Shown here piece after piece: positions 1-5,094 of a DNA stretch of 5,094 nucleotides. How positions within the stretch are numbered: position 1 is the stretch's first letter; each line of letters begins with the position of its first letter. The notes beneath the pieces were generated by a model. It did not search any database. It saw only the letters and a list, made by a program, of their open reading frames with translations, and had not been told where the DNA came from. The translations under genes were made by a program, and so were the position numbers. The stretch covers positions 1-5,094 of the forward strand of contig JBBKWW010000084.1 in assembly GCA_037969155.1 (NCBI GenBank), in the 5' to 3' direction. This DNA is from JAYXXU01 sp037969155. GTDB taxonomy: Bacteria > Pseudomonadota > Gammaproteobacteria > Pseudomonadales > Moraxellaceae.

Positions 1-932
1 CGCCAAGGCTGTAACGCCCCAACACTGACCGCAACCAGTCCGACAATCAAAGCAGGGGTCAGCGGTTCATTCAGCACCGGCACGGCGGCAAGTGCTGCCA
101 GCAATGGCGCCAGTGCTAATAAACTGCCCGCTTTAAATGCGCCCAGCCGCTCGATTGCGCCGATGTAGGTCAACATCGCCAAAATCACCACAAACCAGCC
201 TTGAAAGACCGACTGCACGAGAATCAGTGTCCAACTTGCATCGGCTAGACCTTTGGGCAGAAATAACAAATAAATCGGCAAATACAACAGCGCTGACCAA
301 ATCGCCACCGAACTCATCGCCGTCCACGGTGGGAATGACCATTTTTTGAGATAGGCAGAATAAAAGCCCCAACACGCTGAAGCCAGTAAAAAAAACAGAT
401 CACCGATGCTCAAGTGGAAGCTATTTTCGTACCACATAAAGCTCACCATGCCCAGCAAACCAAGCATGATCACCAGCAAGCTAATCTGAATGTCGCGACT
501 AAATGATTCTTTTAACACCAAAAATGCAGACAATGCCATCCAAAATGGCAACATACCATTCAGCCAGATCGCCGCATGTGCCGCAGGCGCATAGTTAAAA
601 CCAAGATAGGCAAAATTAGCATAGGCCAAGCCACCAATCAGAGCCAGACCGAACAATCGCAAGTCAAGTAACAGCCCCAACTGGCCGCGATACCATTGAA
701 TCGGAATCAGCACCAAACCTGCCGCAGCGAAGCGTAAACCGGATACATCCCACGGCGTCAGGGCATTGGTCGCCGCGATCCGTGAAATCAGCGTAAAGCT
801 CCCCCAAATGGTGAGCGTTGCCAGCAATAAACCATAGCCAATCCACAACTGACGGCGCGCTTCATCAGGATCAGGCGACTGGACGGGCGGATCTTCGGGC
901 AAATCAGGTGTGACGATTGGCAGATTTTTCAT
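1..932 (-). CDS. DMT-superfamily (EamA-like) inner-membrane transporter, C-terminus cut by window edge
   Basis: Translating the minus strand from the ATG at 932 gives an open frame of 310 codons that runs off the left edge with no stop, so a few C-terminal residues are missing. Residues 1-28 are hydrophilic, rich in Pro and Asp, and probably cytoplasmic. About ten hydrophobic segments follow (roughly 30-50, 63-80, 93-112, 120-140, 149-166, 175-191 and four more to the end). This is the two-repeat layout of EamA/RhaT-type drug/metabolite transporters. Family-like marks are the WGSF in the first helix, R67 in the second, KE (141-142) closing the first repeat, and LNEPLTP near the end of the second. 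The substrate cannot be told; relatives export amino acids, metabolites or drugs. The start follows the rlmB stop with no base between (TAAATG) and no clear Shine-Dalgarno, so translation is probably coupled to rlmB. The family call is firm; the function is open. Confidence 0.88.
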   Translation of the reverse strand, partial: MKNLPIVTPDLPEDPPVQSPDPDEARRQLWIGYGLLLATLTIWGSFTLISRIAATNALTPWDVSGLRFAAAGLVLIPIQWYRGQLGLLLDLRLFGLALIGGLAYANFAYLGFNYAPAAHAAIWLNGMLPFWMALSAFLVLKESFSRDIQISLLVIMLGLLGMVSFMWYENSFHLSIGDLFFLLASACWGFYSAYLKKWSFPPWTAMSSVAIWSALLYLPIYLLFLPKGLADASWTLILVQSVFQGWFVVILAMLTYIGAIERLGAFKAGSLLALAPLLAALAAVPVLNEPLTPALIVGLVAVSVGALQPW

Positions 933-1679
933 TTAGTTCGGCTGACGTTGGCGACAAGCTTCATACAGTGCCATACCAGCTGCCACACTGACGTTTAAGC
1001 TTTGCAACTGGCCTTGCATCGGAATATAAGCCAGTTGATCGCAGCGCTCTTGGGTCAGACGACGCAAGCCGGTATCTTCCGCGCCCATCACAATGGCCAG
1101 CTTACCGTTCAGGTCAATTTTATCGAGTGGCTTGGCGGTTGCATCGAGCAACGTCCCGACCACAAACACCCCTTGATCTTGTAGGCTTTGCAGCGTGCGT
1201 GCCAAATTGGTGACTTGTACGAACTTAATCAGCTCTGCACCACCCGCAGCAACTTTACGTGCAGTCGGGGTCAAACCCGCAGCCCGATCCCGTGGCACCA
1301 CCACGGCCAACGCACCCATCGCAGCAGCAGTACGAATACACGCGCCGAGATTATGTGGATCAGTCACATTGTCGAGAATCAACAACAAGGCATTTGGGTT
1401 TGCATCGACCAGATCGGCCAAGTCCTGCTCATCGAACACAGGCAGTGCCCGCACCGCAGCAACAATCCCCTGATGCTGTGGGCTATCGGCCAGCTTGGCC
1501 AGCCCATCACGACTGGCGGGCTGTACGGCAATCCCATGCGGCTCTGCTAATTTGAGCAGCTGCTGAATGCGTTGATCTGCTCGGCCTTGCAGCACAAATA
1601 AGCTGAGAATTTGTTCCGGTTGCGAGGTCAATAATGCCTCAACCGCGTGTACGCCATAGTGATACTCTGGTTTTGCCAT
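933..1679 (-). CDS. rlmB: 23S rRNA (guanosine-2'-O-)-methyltransferase RlmB (SPOUT/TrmH family)
   Basis: This 248-residue protein is close to the 243 of E. coli RlmB, which uses S-adenosylmethionine to methylate the ribose of G2251 in the peptidyl-transferase P-loop of 23S rRNA. Residues 1-76 form the SpoU substrate-binding domain: YHYGVHAVEALL at the N-terminus and HQGIVAAV at 69-76. Residues 97-248 are the knotted SPOUT domain. Its motif 1 is LDNVTDPHNLGACIRTA, with N110 and the likely catalytic R116. Motif 2 is VMGAEDTGLRRL with E201, and motif 3 is IPMQGQLQSLNVSVA with N229. All expected residues are present. The ATG at 1679 gives the usual N-terminus and has a weak GGAT 7 nt upstream (1687-1690). 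The gene is co-directional with the downstream transporter, and an intrinsic terminator ends only about 21 nt before its start. TrmH-like paralogues exist, but motif spacing and length favour RlmB. Confidence 0.95.
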   Translation of the reverse strand: MAKPEYHYGVHAVEALLTSQPEQILSLFVLQGRADQRIQQLLKLAEPHGIAVQPASRDGLAKLADSPQHQGIVAAVRALPVFDEQDLADLVDANPNALLLILDNVTDPHNLGACIRTAAAMGALAVVVPRDRAAGLTPTARKVAAGGAELIKFVQVTNLARTLQSLQDQGVFVVGTLLDATAKPLDKIDLNGKLAIVMGAEDTGLRRLTQERCDQLAYIPMQGQLQSLNVSVAAGMALYEACRQRQPN

Positions 1680-1700
1680 GATTCAGATCCGAAGTCATTT

Positions 1701-1737
1701 AAAAAAACAAAAAGCCCGATACGACATCGGACTTTTT
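1701..1737 (-). terminator. Rho-independent terminator after ppnP
   Basis: Two 12-nt arms (1726-1737 and 1709-1720) enclose the 5-nt loop 1721-1725. Read on the minus strand, the arms pair fully with a single G-U wobble. A G and seven Ts follow (1708-1701), after the T-run of the arm itself. On the plus strand the wobble becomes a C/A mismatch and the T-run is shorter, so minus-strand use is favoured. It lies 56 nt past the ppnP stop and insulates rlmB from ppnP. Confidence 0.85.
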
Positions 1738-1793
1738 AGGGTTGCGCACATGAATGACCAAGACCACTCAGCACACACGCTTACCGCTTCAGC

Positions 1794-2114
1794 TTAGCCT
1801 TCAAAATGACAGACATAATCAATCGGCTCAAGTGCTTCGATGGTGAATTCCGTGTTTGCTGGAATAAAGAAGAACTGACCCGCTCGAAACAACTCTGACT
1901 CAGTTTGGTCTGGTAAGGTCACGCGACACTCACCAGAAACAATCTCCATCCGCTCAGGTACTTCAGTTTTGAAGGTCACCACTGCAGGTAGAATCACCCC
2001 TAAGGTTTTGCGGCTACCATCTGGAAACTGCACCGTATGGCTGATACATTTGCCACCAAAATAAACATTAGATTTTTTAAGGACGGTAACTTGATCAAAT
2101 TGTGCTGGATTCAT
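1794..2114 (-). CDS. ppnP: Pyrimidine/purine nucleoside phosphorylase PpnP (YaiE, DUF1255 cupin)
   Basis: A 106-residue single-domain protein of the former DUF1255/YaiE family, now known as broad-specificity nucleoside phosphorylases. They split purine and pyrimidine nucleosides with phosphate into base and ribose-1-phosphate, for cytosolic nucleoside salvage. The family pattern is plain: NVYFGGKCISH near residue 16, KTLGVILPA at 36-44, then F-T-E-PE-M-I-SGE-VTLPD (about 48-70), FRAGQFFFIPANTEF (76-90) and a YVCHF ending like the YLCRY of E. coli YaiE. It is about 12 residues longer than the 94-residue E. coli protein, mostly at the N-terminus and in the loop before KTLGV. The ATG at 2114 has a strong AGGAG (2124-2128) at 9-nt spacing. 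The gene diverges from recN, has its own probable promoter and its own terminator, and so looks monocistronic. Confidence 0.93.
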   Translation of the reverse strand: MNPAQFDQVTVLKKSNVYFGGKCISHTVQFPDGSRKTLGVILPAVVTFKTEVPERMEIVSGECRVTLPDQTESELFRAGQFFFIPANTEFTIEALEPIDYVCHFEG

Positions 2115-2123
2115 CGTGTCATG

Positions 2124-2130
2124 CTCCTAA
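2124..2130 (-). promoter_or_regulatory. Ribosome binding site of ppnP
   Basis: TTAGGAG on the minus strand, with AGGAG at 2128-2124, 9 nt before the ATG at 2114. An ATG at 2122-2120 also exists but lies almost on the Shine-Dalgarno and opens only ATG-ACA-CGA-TGA, so the start at 2114 is preferred. Confidence 0.75.
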
Positions 2131-2141
2131 ATGGACGATGT

Positions 2142-2171
2142 ATTCTAGCCTACTCTATGGTGACTCACCAA
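2142..2171 (-). promoter_or_regulatory. Probable sigma-70 promoter of ppnP
   Basis: On the minus strand, TTGGTG (2171-2166) and TAGAAT (2147-2142) are separated by 18 nt. The -10 matches the consensus at 5 of 6 positions; the -35 matches at 3 of 6. Transcription would begin near 2135, just before the AGGAG, leaving a leader of about 20 nt. The -35 overlaps a perfect 13-bp palindrome (2158-2170). This is prediction by eye only. Confidence 0.5.
2158..2170. promoter_or_regulatory. Perfect 13-bp palindrome, possible operator
   Basis: TGGTGACTCACCA is a perfect inverted repeat of 6-bp arms around the central C at 2164. It sits between and over the predicted -10 and -35 of ppnP, in the ppnP-recN divergent gap, where a dimeric repressor would be placed. 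A weaker TGGT-GT-ACCA palindrome lies at 2237-2246 in the same gap and shares the TGGTG half. I do not recognise the regulator, and a chance palindrome is possible. Confidence 0.35.
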
Positions 2172-2272
2172 GCCATCGCACGGATAAATTGACATACTGC
2201 CACCTATACATTCAAGCATCGCGGTTCATCGAGAGCTGGTGTACCATGCCGACTCGTCTGTTGCTTGACATT

Positions 2273-2276
2273 AGGG
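2273..2276 (+). promoter_or_regulatory. Weak ribosome binding site that favours the recN ATG at 2287
   Basis: AGGG lies 10 nt before the ATG at 2287. It is only 1 nt before the in-frame TTG at 2278, which is too close to serve that codon. Together with the RecN-typical N-terminus this decides for 2287. Confidence 0.5.
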
Positions 2277-2286
2277 CTTGTTCCTC

Positions 2287-3948
2287 ATGCTAACCAGTTT
2301 AAATCTGAATCATTTCGCGCTGGTTGAGCAGCTCGACTTAGACATTGCCAGTGGCTTTAGCGTCCTGACCGGTGAAACCGGCGCGGGCAAATCGATCCTG
2401 CTCGATGCCCTATCTGCCTGCTTAGGTGAGCGCGTGGATGCACAAGCGGTACGTTTTGGCCATGATAAAGCCGATCTGACCGCGACCTTTGAGCTGGGTA
2501 CAAACAGTGCCGCACAAGACTGGTTGAGCCAGCAGGAGCTATCTGATCCGGATCAACCCGAATTAAGGCTGCGTCGAGTCATCCACAGCAATGGGCGCAG
2601 TAAAGCGTGGATCAATGGCCGACCGGCTAGCCTGAGCGATCTACGTACGCTCAGTCAGTTGTTGGTGCAACTGAACAGCCAGCACAGCCAACAGCAACTG
2701 TTGCACAGCAGCTATGCCCGCGAATGGCTAGATCGACTGGCCAAACTTGAGCCACAGGCGCAACAAGTGCAGCGGGACTACCAACACTGGCAACAACTGC
2801 GCCGCCAACAGCAACAGATTGAACAAGCACACGCACAACGACTCGCCCGTGAACAACAATTGAGCCAACAACTCGACGATGTGCAAGCACTGACTGGCCT
2901 GAACTATGACGCGCTGGAGCAAGCGCATGACCGCCTGAGTCACTTTGATCAGATGATGCAAGATACGGCGCTCTTGCTTGAGGGACTAGACGAAGCCGAT
3001 GATAACGTGGTGCAGCAACTCGGCAGCCTGTTGCGCCGTGCCGAAGCACAGGCTGGACGCGACCCTGCACTGGCCAGCAGCCATGATTTGATGCAAAGCG
3101 CACAGGCATTACTACAAGATGCGGTCAGTGGGCTGCGCCAGTTTGCGCAAGCACAAGAGCTTGATCCTGCCCAGCTGGAGCAACTTGACCAGCAGCTCGG
3201 TGAGTTCCACCGTTTAGCACGTAAATATCGAGTGCAACCGAACAACCTGATAGCACAGCAGCAGGCATGGCAACTGGAGCTTGAACAACTCAACAATCTG
3301 CCCGATGCTGCGCAATTGGCTGAGGCTGTTGCAGCCGCCGCGCAAACCTTTACACAAGCAGCCACTGCACTTGATCACGCTCGCCAAGCGATTGCACCAA
3401 GCCTAGCCACACAACTGGTCGAACACGTCAAACCATTGGCATTACCCGAAGTACGCTTTGAGTTTCGGTTTAGTCCGCTCAATACACCTAGCGCACAGGG
3501 GCTGTCTGAAATTGAACTGTTATTTTCGGCCAATCGTGGCATGCCGCTACAAGCACTGGCCAAAGTCGCCTCTGGCGGTGAACTGTCGCGGATAGCCTTG
3601 GTCATGCAGGTGATGAATGCCGAATATATTGCCGCGCCGACGCTGGTGTTTGATGAAGTGGATGTCGGGATTAGTGGTGGTACGGCGGAGATTGTTGGGC
3701 GGTTACTGCGTAAACTGGGGCAACAAGTGCAAATTCTTTGTATTACCCATCAGCCGCAAGTCGCCGCACAAGGCGATCAGCATCTACTGGTTGAAAAACA
3801 ACAGGGCGAACAAACGGCCAGTTATATCCGTGGCTTAGATCCAGAACAACGGGTACTCGAACTGGCACGCATGTCAGGCGGGCTTGAAATCAATGAAAGC
3901 ACCCTCAATCATGCCCGACATCTGCTCAAGCAAGCGCTGCAAGCTTGA
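2287..3948 (+). CDS. recN: DNA repair protein RecN (SMC-like ATPase)
   Basis: RecN is a cytosolic, cohesin-like ATPase that holds DNA ends and sister DNA together during RecA-dependent repair of double-strand breaks. From the ATG at 2287 the protein has 553 residues, the same as E. coli RecN, and begins MLTSLNLNHFALVEQL like the family. An in-frame TTG at 2278 would add three residues but has a badly placed ribosome site. The Walker A is GETGAGKS (29-36), and the LNSQHSQQQLL segment (129-139) matches the RecN QH region. A Gln-rich coiled coil covers roughly 145-215 and another about 285-365. The C-terminal head has the ABC signature SGGELSR (429-435), Walker B LVFDE (D456, E457), the D-loop region VGISGG and the switch histidine in ITHQPQ (H488). 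All ATPase parts are intact. It is divergent from ppnP. No CTG-N10-CAG LexA box is visible upstream, although recN is SOS-induced in E. coli. Confidence 0.97.
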   Translation: MLTSLNLNHFALVEQLDLDIASGFSVLTGETGAGKSILLDALSACLGERVDAQAVRFGHDKADLTATFELGTNSAAQDWLSQQELSDPDQPELRLRRVIHSNGRSKAWINGRPASLSDLRTLSQLLVQLNSQHSQQQLLHSSYAREWLDRLAKLEPQAQQVQRDYQHWQQLRRQQQQIEQAHAQRLAREQQLSQQLDDVQALTGLNYDALEQAHDRLSHFDQMMQDTALLLEGLDEADDNVVQQLGSLLRRAEAQAGRDPALASSHDLMQSAQALLQDAVSGLRQFAQAQELDPAQLEQLDQQLGEFHRLARKYRVQPNNLIAQQQAWQLELEQLNNLPDAAQLAEAVAAAAQTFTQAATALDHARQAIAPSLATQLVEHVKPLALPEVRFEFRFSPLNTPSAQGLSEIELLFSANRGMPLQALAKVASGGELSRIALVMQVMNAEYIAAPTLVFDEVDVGISGGTAEIVGRLLRKLGQQVQILCITHQPQVAAQGDQHLLVEKQQGEQTASYIRGLDPEQRVLELARMSGGLEINESTLNHARHLLKQALQA

Positions 3949-3970
3949 GTACGACTGCACATGTACAGCA

Positions 3971-4010
3971 TTGCCCAGATACCCGCTAGGCCGCATACTC
4001 TGAGTATGAT
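3971..4010 (+). promoter_or_regulatory. Possible promoter of the algH-ruvX operon
   Basis: TTGCCC (3971-3976) and CATACT (3994-3999) stand 17 nt apart, each matching its consensus at 4 of 6. An alternative -10, TATGAT (4005-4010), matches 5 of 6 but has no good -35. Either would start transcription 40-60 nt before algH. The 115-bp gap after recN contains no visible intrinsic terminator, so read-through from recN may also feed these genes. Confidence 0.35.
3994..4008. repeat. Perfect 15-bp palindrome upstream of algH
   Basis: CATACTC-T-GAGTATG has 7-bp perfect arms around a single central base. As RNA it could fold only as a 5-bp stem with a 5-nt loop, and no T-run follows, so it is not an intrinsic terminator. 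It covers one candidate -10 and abuts another, which suits an operator, but the binder is unknown and chance is possible. Confidence 0.4.
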
Positions 4011-4050
4011 CAGTTGTATGGCTGCTACTGCAACGACACGTTGATATTTT

Positions 4051-4055
4051 AGGAG
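4051..4055 (+). promoter_or_regulatory. Ribosome binding site of algH
   Basis: AGGAG stands 8 nt before the ATG at 4064, a strong canonical site that fixes the start of algH. Confidence 0.8.
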
Positions 4056-4063
4056 TTGAGCCT

Positions 4064-4618
4064 ATGTCCAAATTCTCACTCACCCACCGCTGTCTGATCG
4101 CACCACCGCAAATGGCCGACCAGTTTTTTGAGCGCACCTTGGTCTATATCGCCCGTCATGATGACGAAGGCGCATTGGGCTTGATCATCAATCGCCCGAG
4201 TCCGGTGCAGATTCGGGATCTATTGTCAGACCTGCAAATGACCACAGATATTGTGACACCGCATGCCGTACTGCAAGGTGGCCCGTTGCGACCTGAAGTC
4301 GGCTTTGTGATTCATACGGGTCATCCAGTGTGGCAGTCGTCGATTGCGGTCAGCGAAAACGTCTGCCTGACCACCAGTAAGGATATTCTTGACGCAATTG
4401 CGCACAATGAAGGCGTCGGCAACTACCAAATCATGCTCGGGTACTCCGGCTGGACGGCTGGCCAACTCGAAGCAGAGCTTAATCGCGGTGATTGGCTGAT
4501 CTGTGAGCCAGATATGTCGCTGCTGTTCGACCTGCCATATGAACAACGCTGGAACGCAGCAGCCGCCAAGATCGGGGTCAATATGGATTGGCTATCACCT
4601 GAGATTGGCCATGCTTGA
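4064..4618 (+). CDS. algH: YqgE/AlgH family protein (UPF0301, DUF179)
   Basis: A 184-residue, single-domain soluble protein of the YqgE/AlgH family, about the usual length. Characteristic stretches are LIAPPQMADQFFERTLVYI (11-29), EGALGLIINRP (35-45), VLQGGPLRPEVGFVIHTG (69-86) and LGYSGWTAGQLEAEL (125-139), followed by DWL. The biochemical role is not established. The name AlgH comes from an effect on alginate genes in Pseudomonas, and nothing in this window points to alginate. The gene is commonly found next to ruvX, as here: its last 8 nt overlap the ruvX start, so the two are probably co-translated. A strong AGGAG precedes it and a possible promoter lies 50-90 nt upstream. Confidence is high for the family, low for function. 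Confidence 0.95.
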   Translation: MSKFSLTHRCLIAPPQMADQFFERTLVYIARHDDEGALGLIINRPSPVQIRDLLSDLQMTTDIVTPHAVLQGGPLRPEVGFVIHTGHPVWQSSIAVSENVCLTTSKDILDAIAHNEGVGNYQIMLGYSGWTAGQLEAELNRGDWLICEPDMSLLFDLPYEQRWNAAAAKIGVNMDWLSPEIGHA

Positions 4619-5060
4619 GCCGCCAGCAACAACCGCACAACGGATCATGGCCTTTGATTTTGGCAGCCAAAAAATGGGCGTGGCGTTTGGGCAAGCGTTA
4701 CTTGGCACGGCTAGCCCGTTGCCGCTGTTGCCGATGAAAGACGGCATTCCCAACTGGGAGCAACTGCTCAAGCTGATTCAAGACTGGCAGCCCGAAGCGT
4801 GTTTGGTCGGTTTGCCCCTGAATATGGACGATAGCGAATCAGAACTCTCCCGTCGGGCGCGTAAATTTGCGCGTCGCTTACGCCATCAGACCAATCTCGC
4901 AGTCTGGATGGTCGATGAGCGATTATCGACCCGTGATGCGCGTGAACGGGTCACTCAAATCAGCCAAACACGGCGCGGCAAACTGCCCTCTGCCGATGCG
5001 ATGGCGGCAGTACTTTTAGCAGAAACATGGTTTCGTGATCCTCAAGGAATATTACCCTAA
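4611..5060 (+). CDS. ruvX: Putative pre-16S rRNA nuclease / Holliday junction resolvase-like RuvX (YqgF)
   Basis: RuvX/YqgF is an RNase H-fold nuclease implicated in processing the 5' end of pre-16S rRNA. The older proposal of Holliday-junction resolution rests on fold similarity to RuvC. From the ATG at 4611 the protein has 149 residues. Motifs are MAFDFGSQKMGVAFG with D16, VGLPLNMDDSES (66-77), ARKFARRL (83-90), VDERLSTRDAR with E103 (101-111), and SADAMAAVLLAE with D129. D16, E103 and D129 form the expected acidic triad. The frame is open upstream to an ATG at 4503, but that stretch lies inside algH and looks nothing like the family. The ATG at 4611 overlaps the algH stop by 8 nt. A further ATG at 4647 would give 137 residues, nearer the 138 of E. 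coli, and cannot be excluded. The stop overlaps the next start by one base. Confidence 0.95.
   Translation: MLEPPATTAQRIMAFDFGSQKMGVAFGQALLGTASPLPLLPMKDGIPNWEQLLKLIQDWQPEACLVGLPLNMDDSESELSRRARKFARRLRHQTNLAVWMVDERLSTRDARERVTQISQTRRGKLPSADAMAAVLLAETWFRDPQGILP
5044..5049 (+). promoter_or_regulatory. Ribosome binding site of the gene after ruvX
   Basis: AAGGAA near the end of ruvX stands 10 nt before the ATG at 5060. It supports the reading of a real coupled start there. Confidence 0.55.
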
Positions 5061-5094
5061 TGCTTGCCTTAGCCGAAAAAACCAATCGAATCGG
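5060..5094 (+). CDS. Start of an unidentified gene, cut by the right window edge
   Basis: The TAA of ruvX and an ATG share one base (TAATG, ATG at 5060), a typical operon junction, and AAGGAA lies 10 nt upstream. Eleven codons are readable, MLALAEKTNRI, too few to name a family. In Pseudomonas the gene after ruvX is pyrR, but these residues do not look like the PyrR start. If the gene is real, it is the third member of the algH-ruvX operon. Confidence 0.5.
   Translation, partial: MLALAEKTNRI

Noticed and set aside
133..375. Minus-strand 80-codon frame and its plus-strand partner at 137-349
   Set aside because: Both sit inside the transporter gene, whose continuous hydrophobic frame from 932 to the edge explains the region.
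1188..1555. Three overlapping plus-strand frames opposite rlmB
   Set aside because: They lie antisense to a well-conserved methyltransferase and have no recognisable motifs or ribosome sites.
2102..2293. Plus-strand 63-codon frame in the ppnP-recN gap
   Set aside because: It starts inside ppnP, runs over the promoter region and ends inside recN. It has no family-like sequence and no good ribosome site.
2265..2293. Perfect TTGACA at 2265-2270 as the recN promoter
   Set aside because: A -10 at 17-nt spacing would be TGCTAA at 2288-2293, inside the coding region and weak, so transcription would start after the start codon.
2651..3365. Long minus-strand frames of 152 and 138 codons opposite recN
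   Set aside because: They are shadows of the Gln-rich recN reading frame: low-complexity products (runs of Val/Ala or Ser/Cys) with no domain.
3994..4008. Palindrome read as a recN terminator
   Set aside because: It allows only a 5-bp stem and is not followed by a T-run.
4503..4610. Upstream extension of ruvX to the ATG at 4503
   Set aside because: The extension lies wholly inside algH in another frame and its Cys-rich translation does not resemble RuvX.

Overview
The window is an ordinary-looking chromosomal segment of a gammaproteobacterium. The RuvX, AlgH/YqgE and RecN sequences and the Gln-rich proteins suggest the Moraxellaceae (Acinetobacter and relatives). That placement is inference from remembered family sequences and was not searched. 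Base composition is roughly balanced by eye and does not shift abruptly. I see no insertion sequence, phage gene, CRISPR array, tRNA or rRNA.

Left half, read right to left (minus strand): ppnP (nucleoside phosphorylase, 1794-2114) is followed by an intrinsic terminator (1701-1737). Then comes rlmB (23S rRNA 2'-O-methyltransferase, 933-1679). Directly abutting it is a DMT/EamA-family membrane transporter (start at 932, cut by the left edge). The transporter has no stop codon inside the window but is read clearly over 310 codons.

Right half, plus strand: recN (DNA repair SMC-like ATPase, 2287-3948) is divergent from ppnP across a 172-bp gap. A 115-bp gap follows. Then come algH/yqgE (4064-4618), ruvX/yqgF (4611-5060, 8-nt overlap) and the first 11 codons of another gene (from 5060, 1-nt overlap). 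The last three are packed like one translationally coupled operon.

The genes are housekeeping: nucleotide salvage, ribosome modification, double-strand break repair and pre-16S rRNA maturation. No gap exceeds 300 bp. Non-coding signals of interest are a perfect 13-bp palindrome over the likely ppnP promoter, a perfect 15-bp palindrome over candidate -10 boxes before algH, and the terminator squeezed against the rlmB start. I found no convincing evidence of a previously undescribed system.
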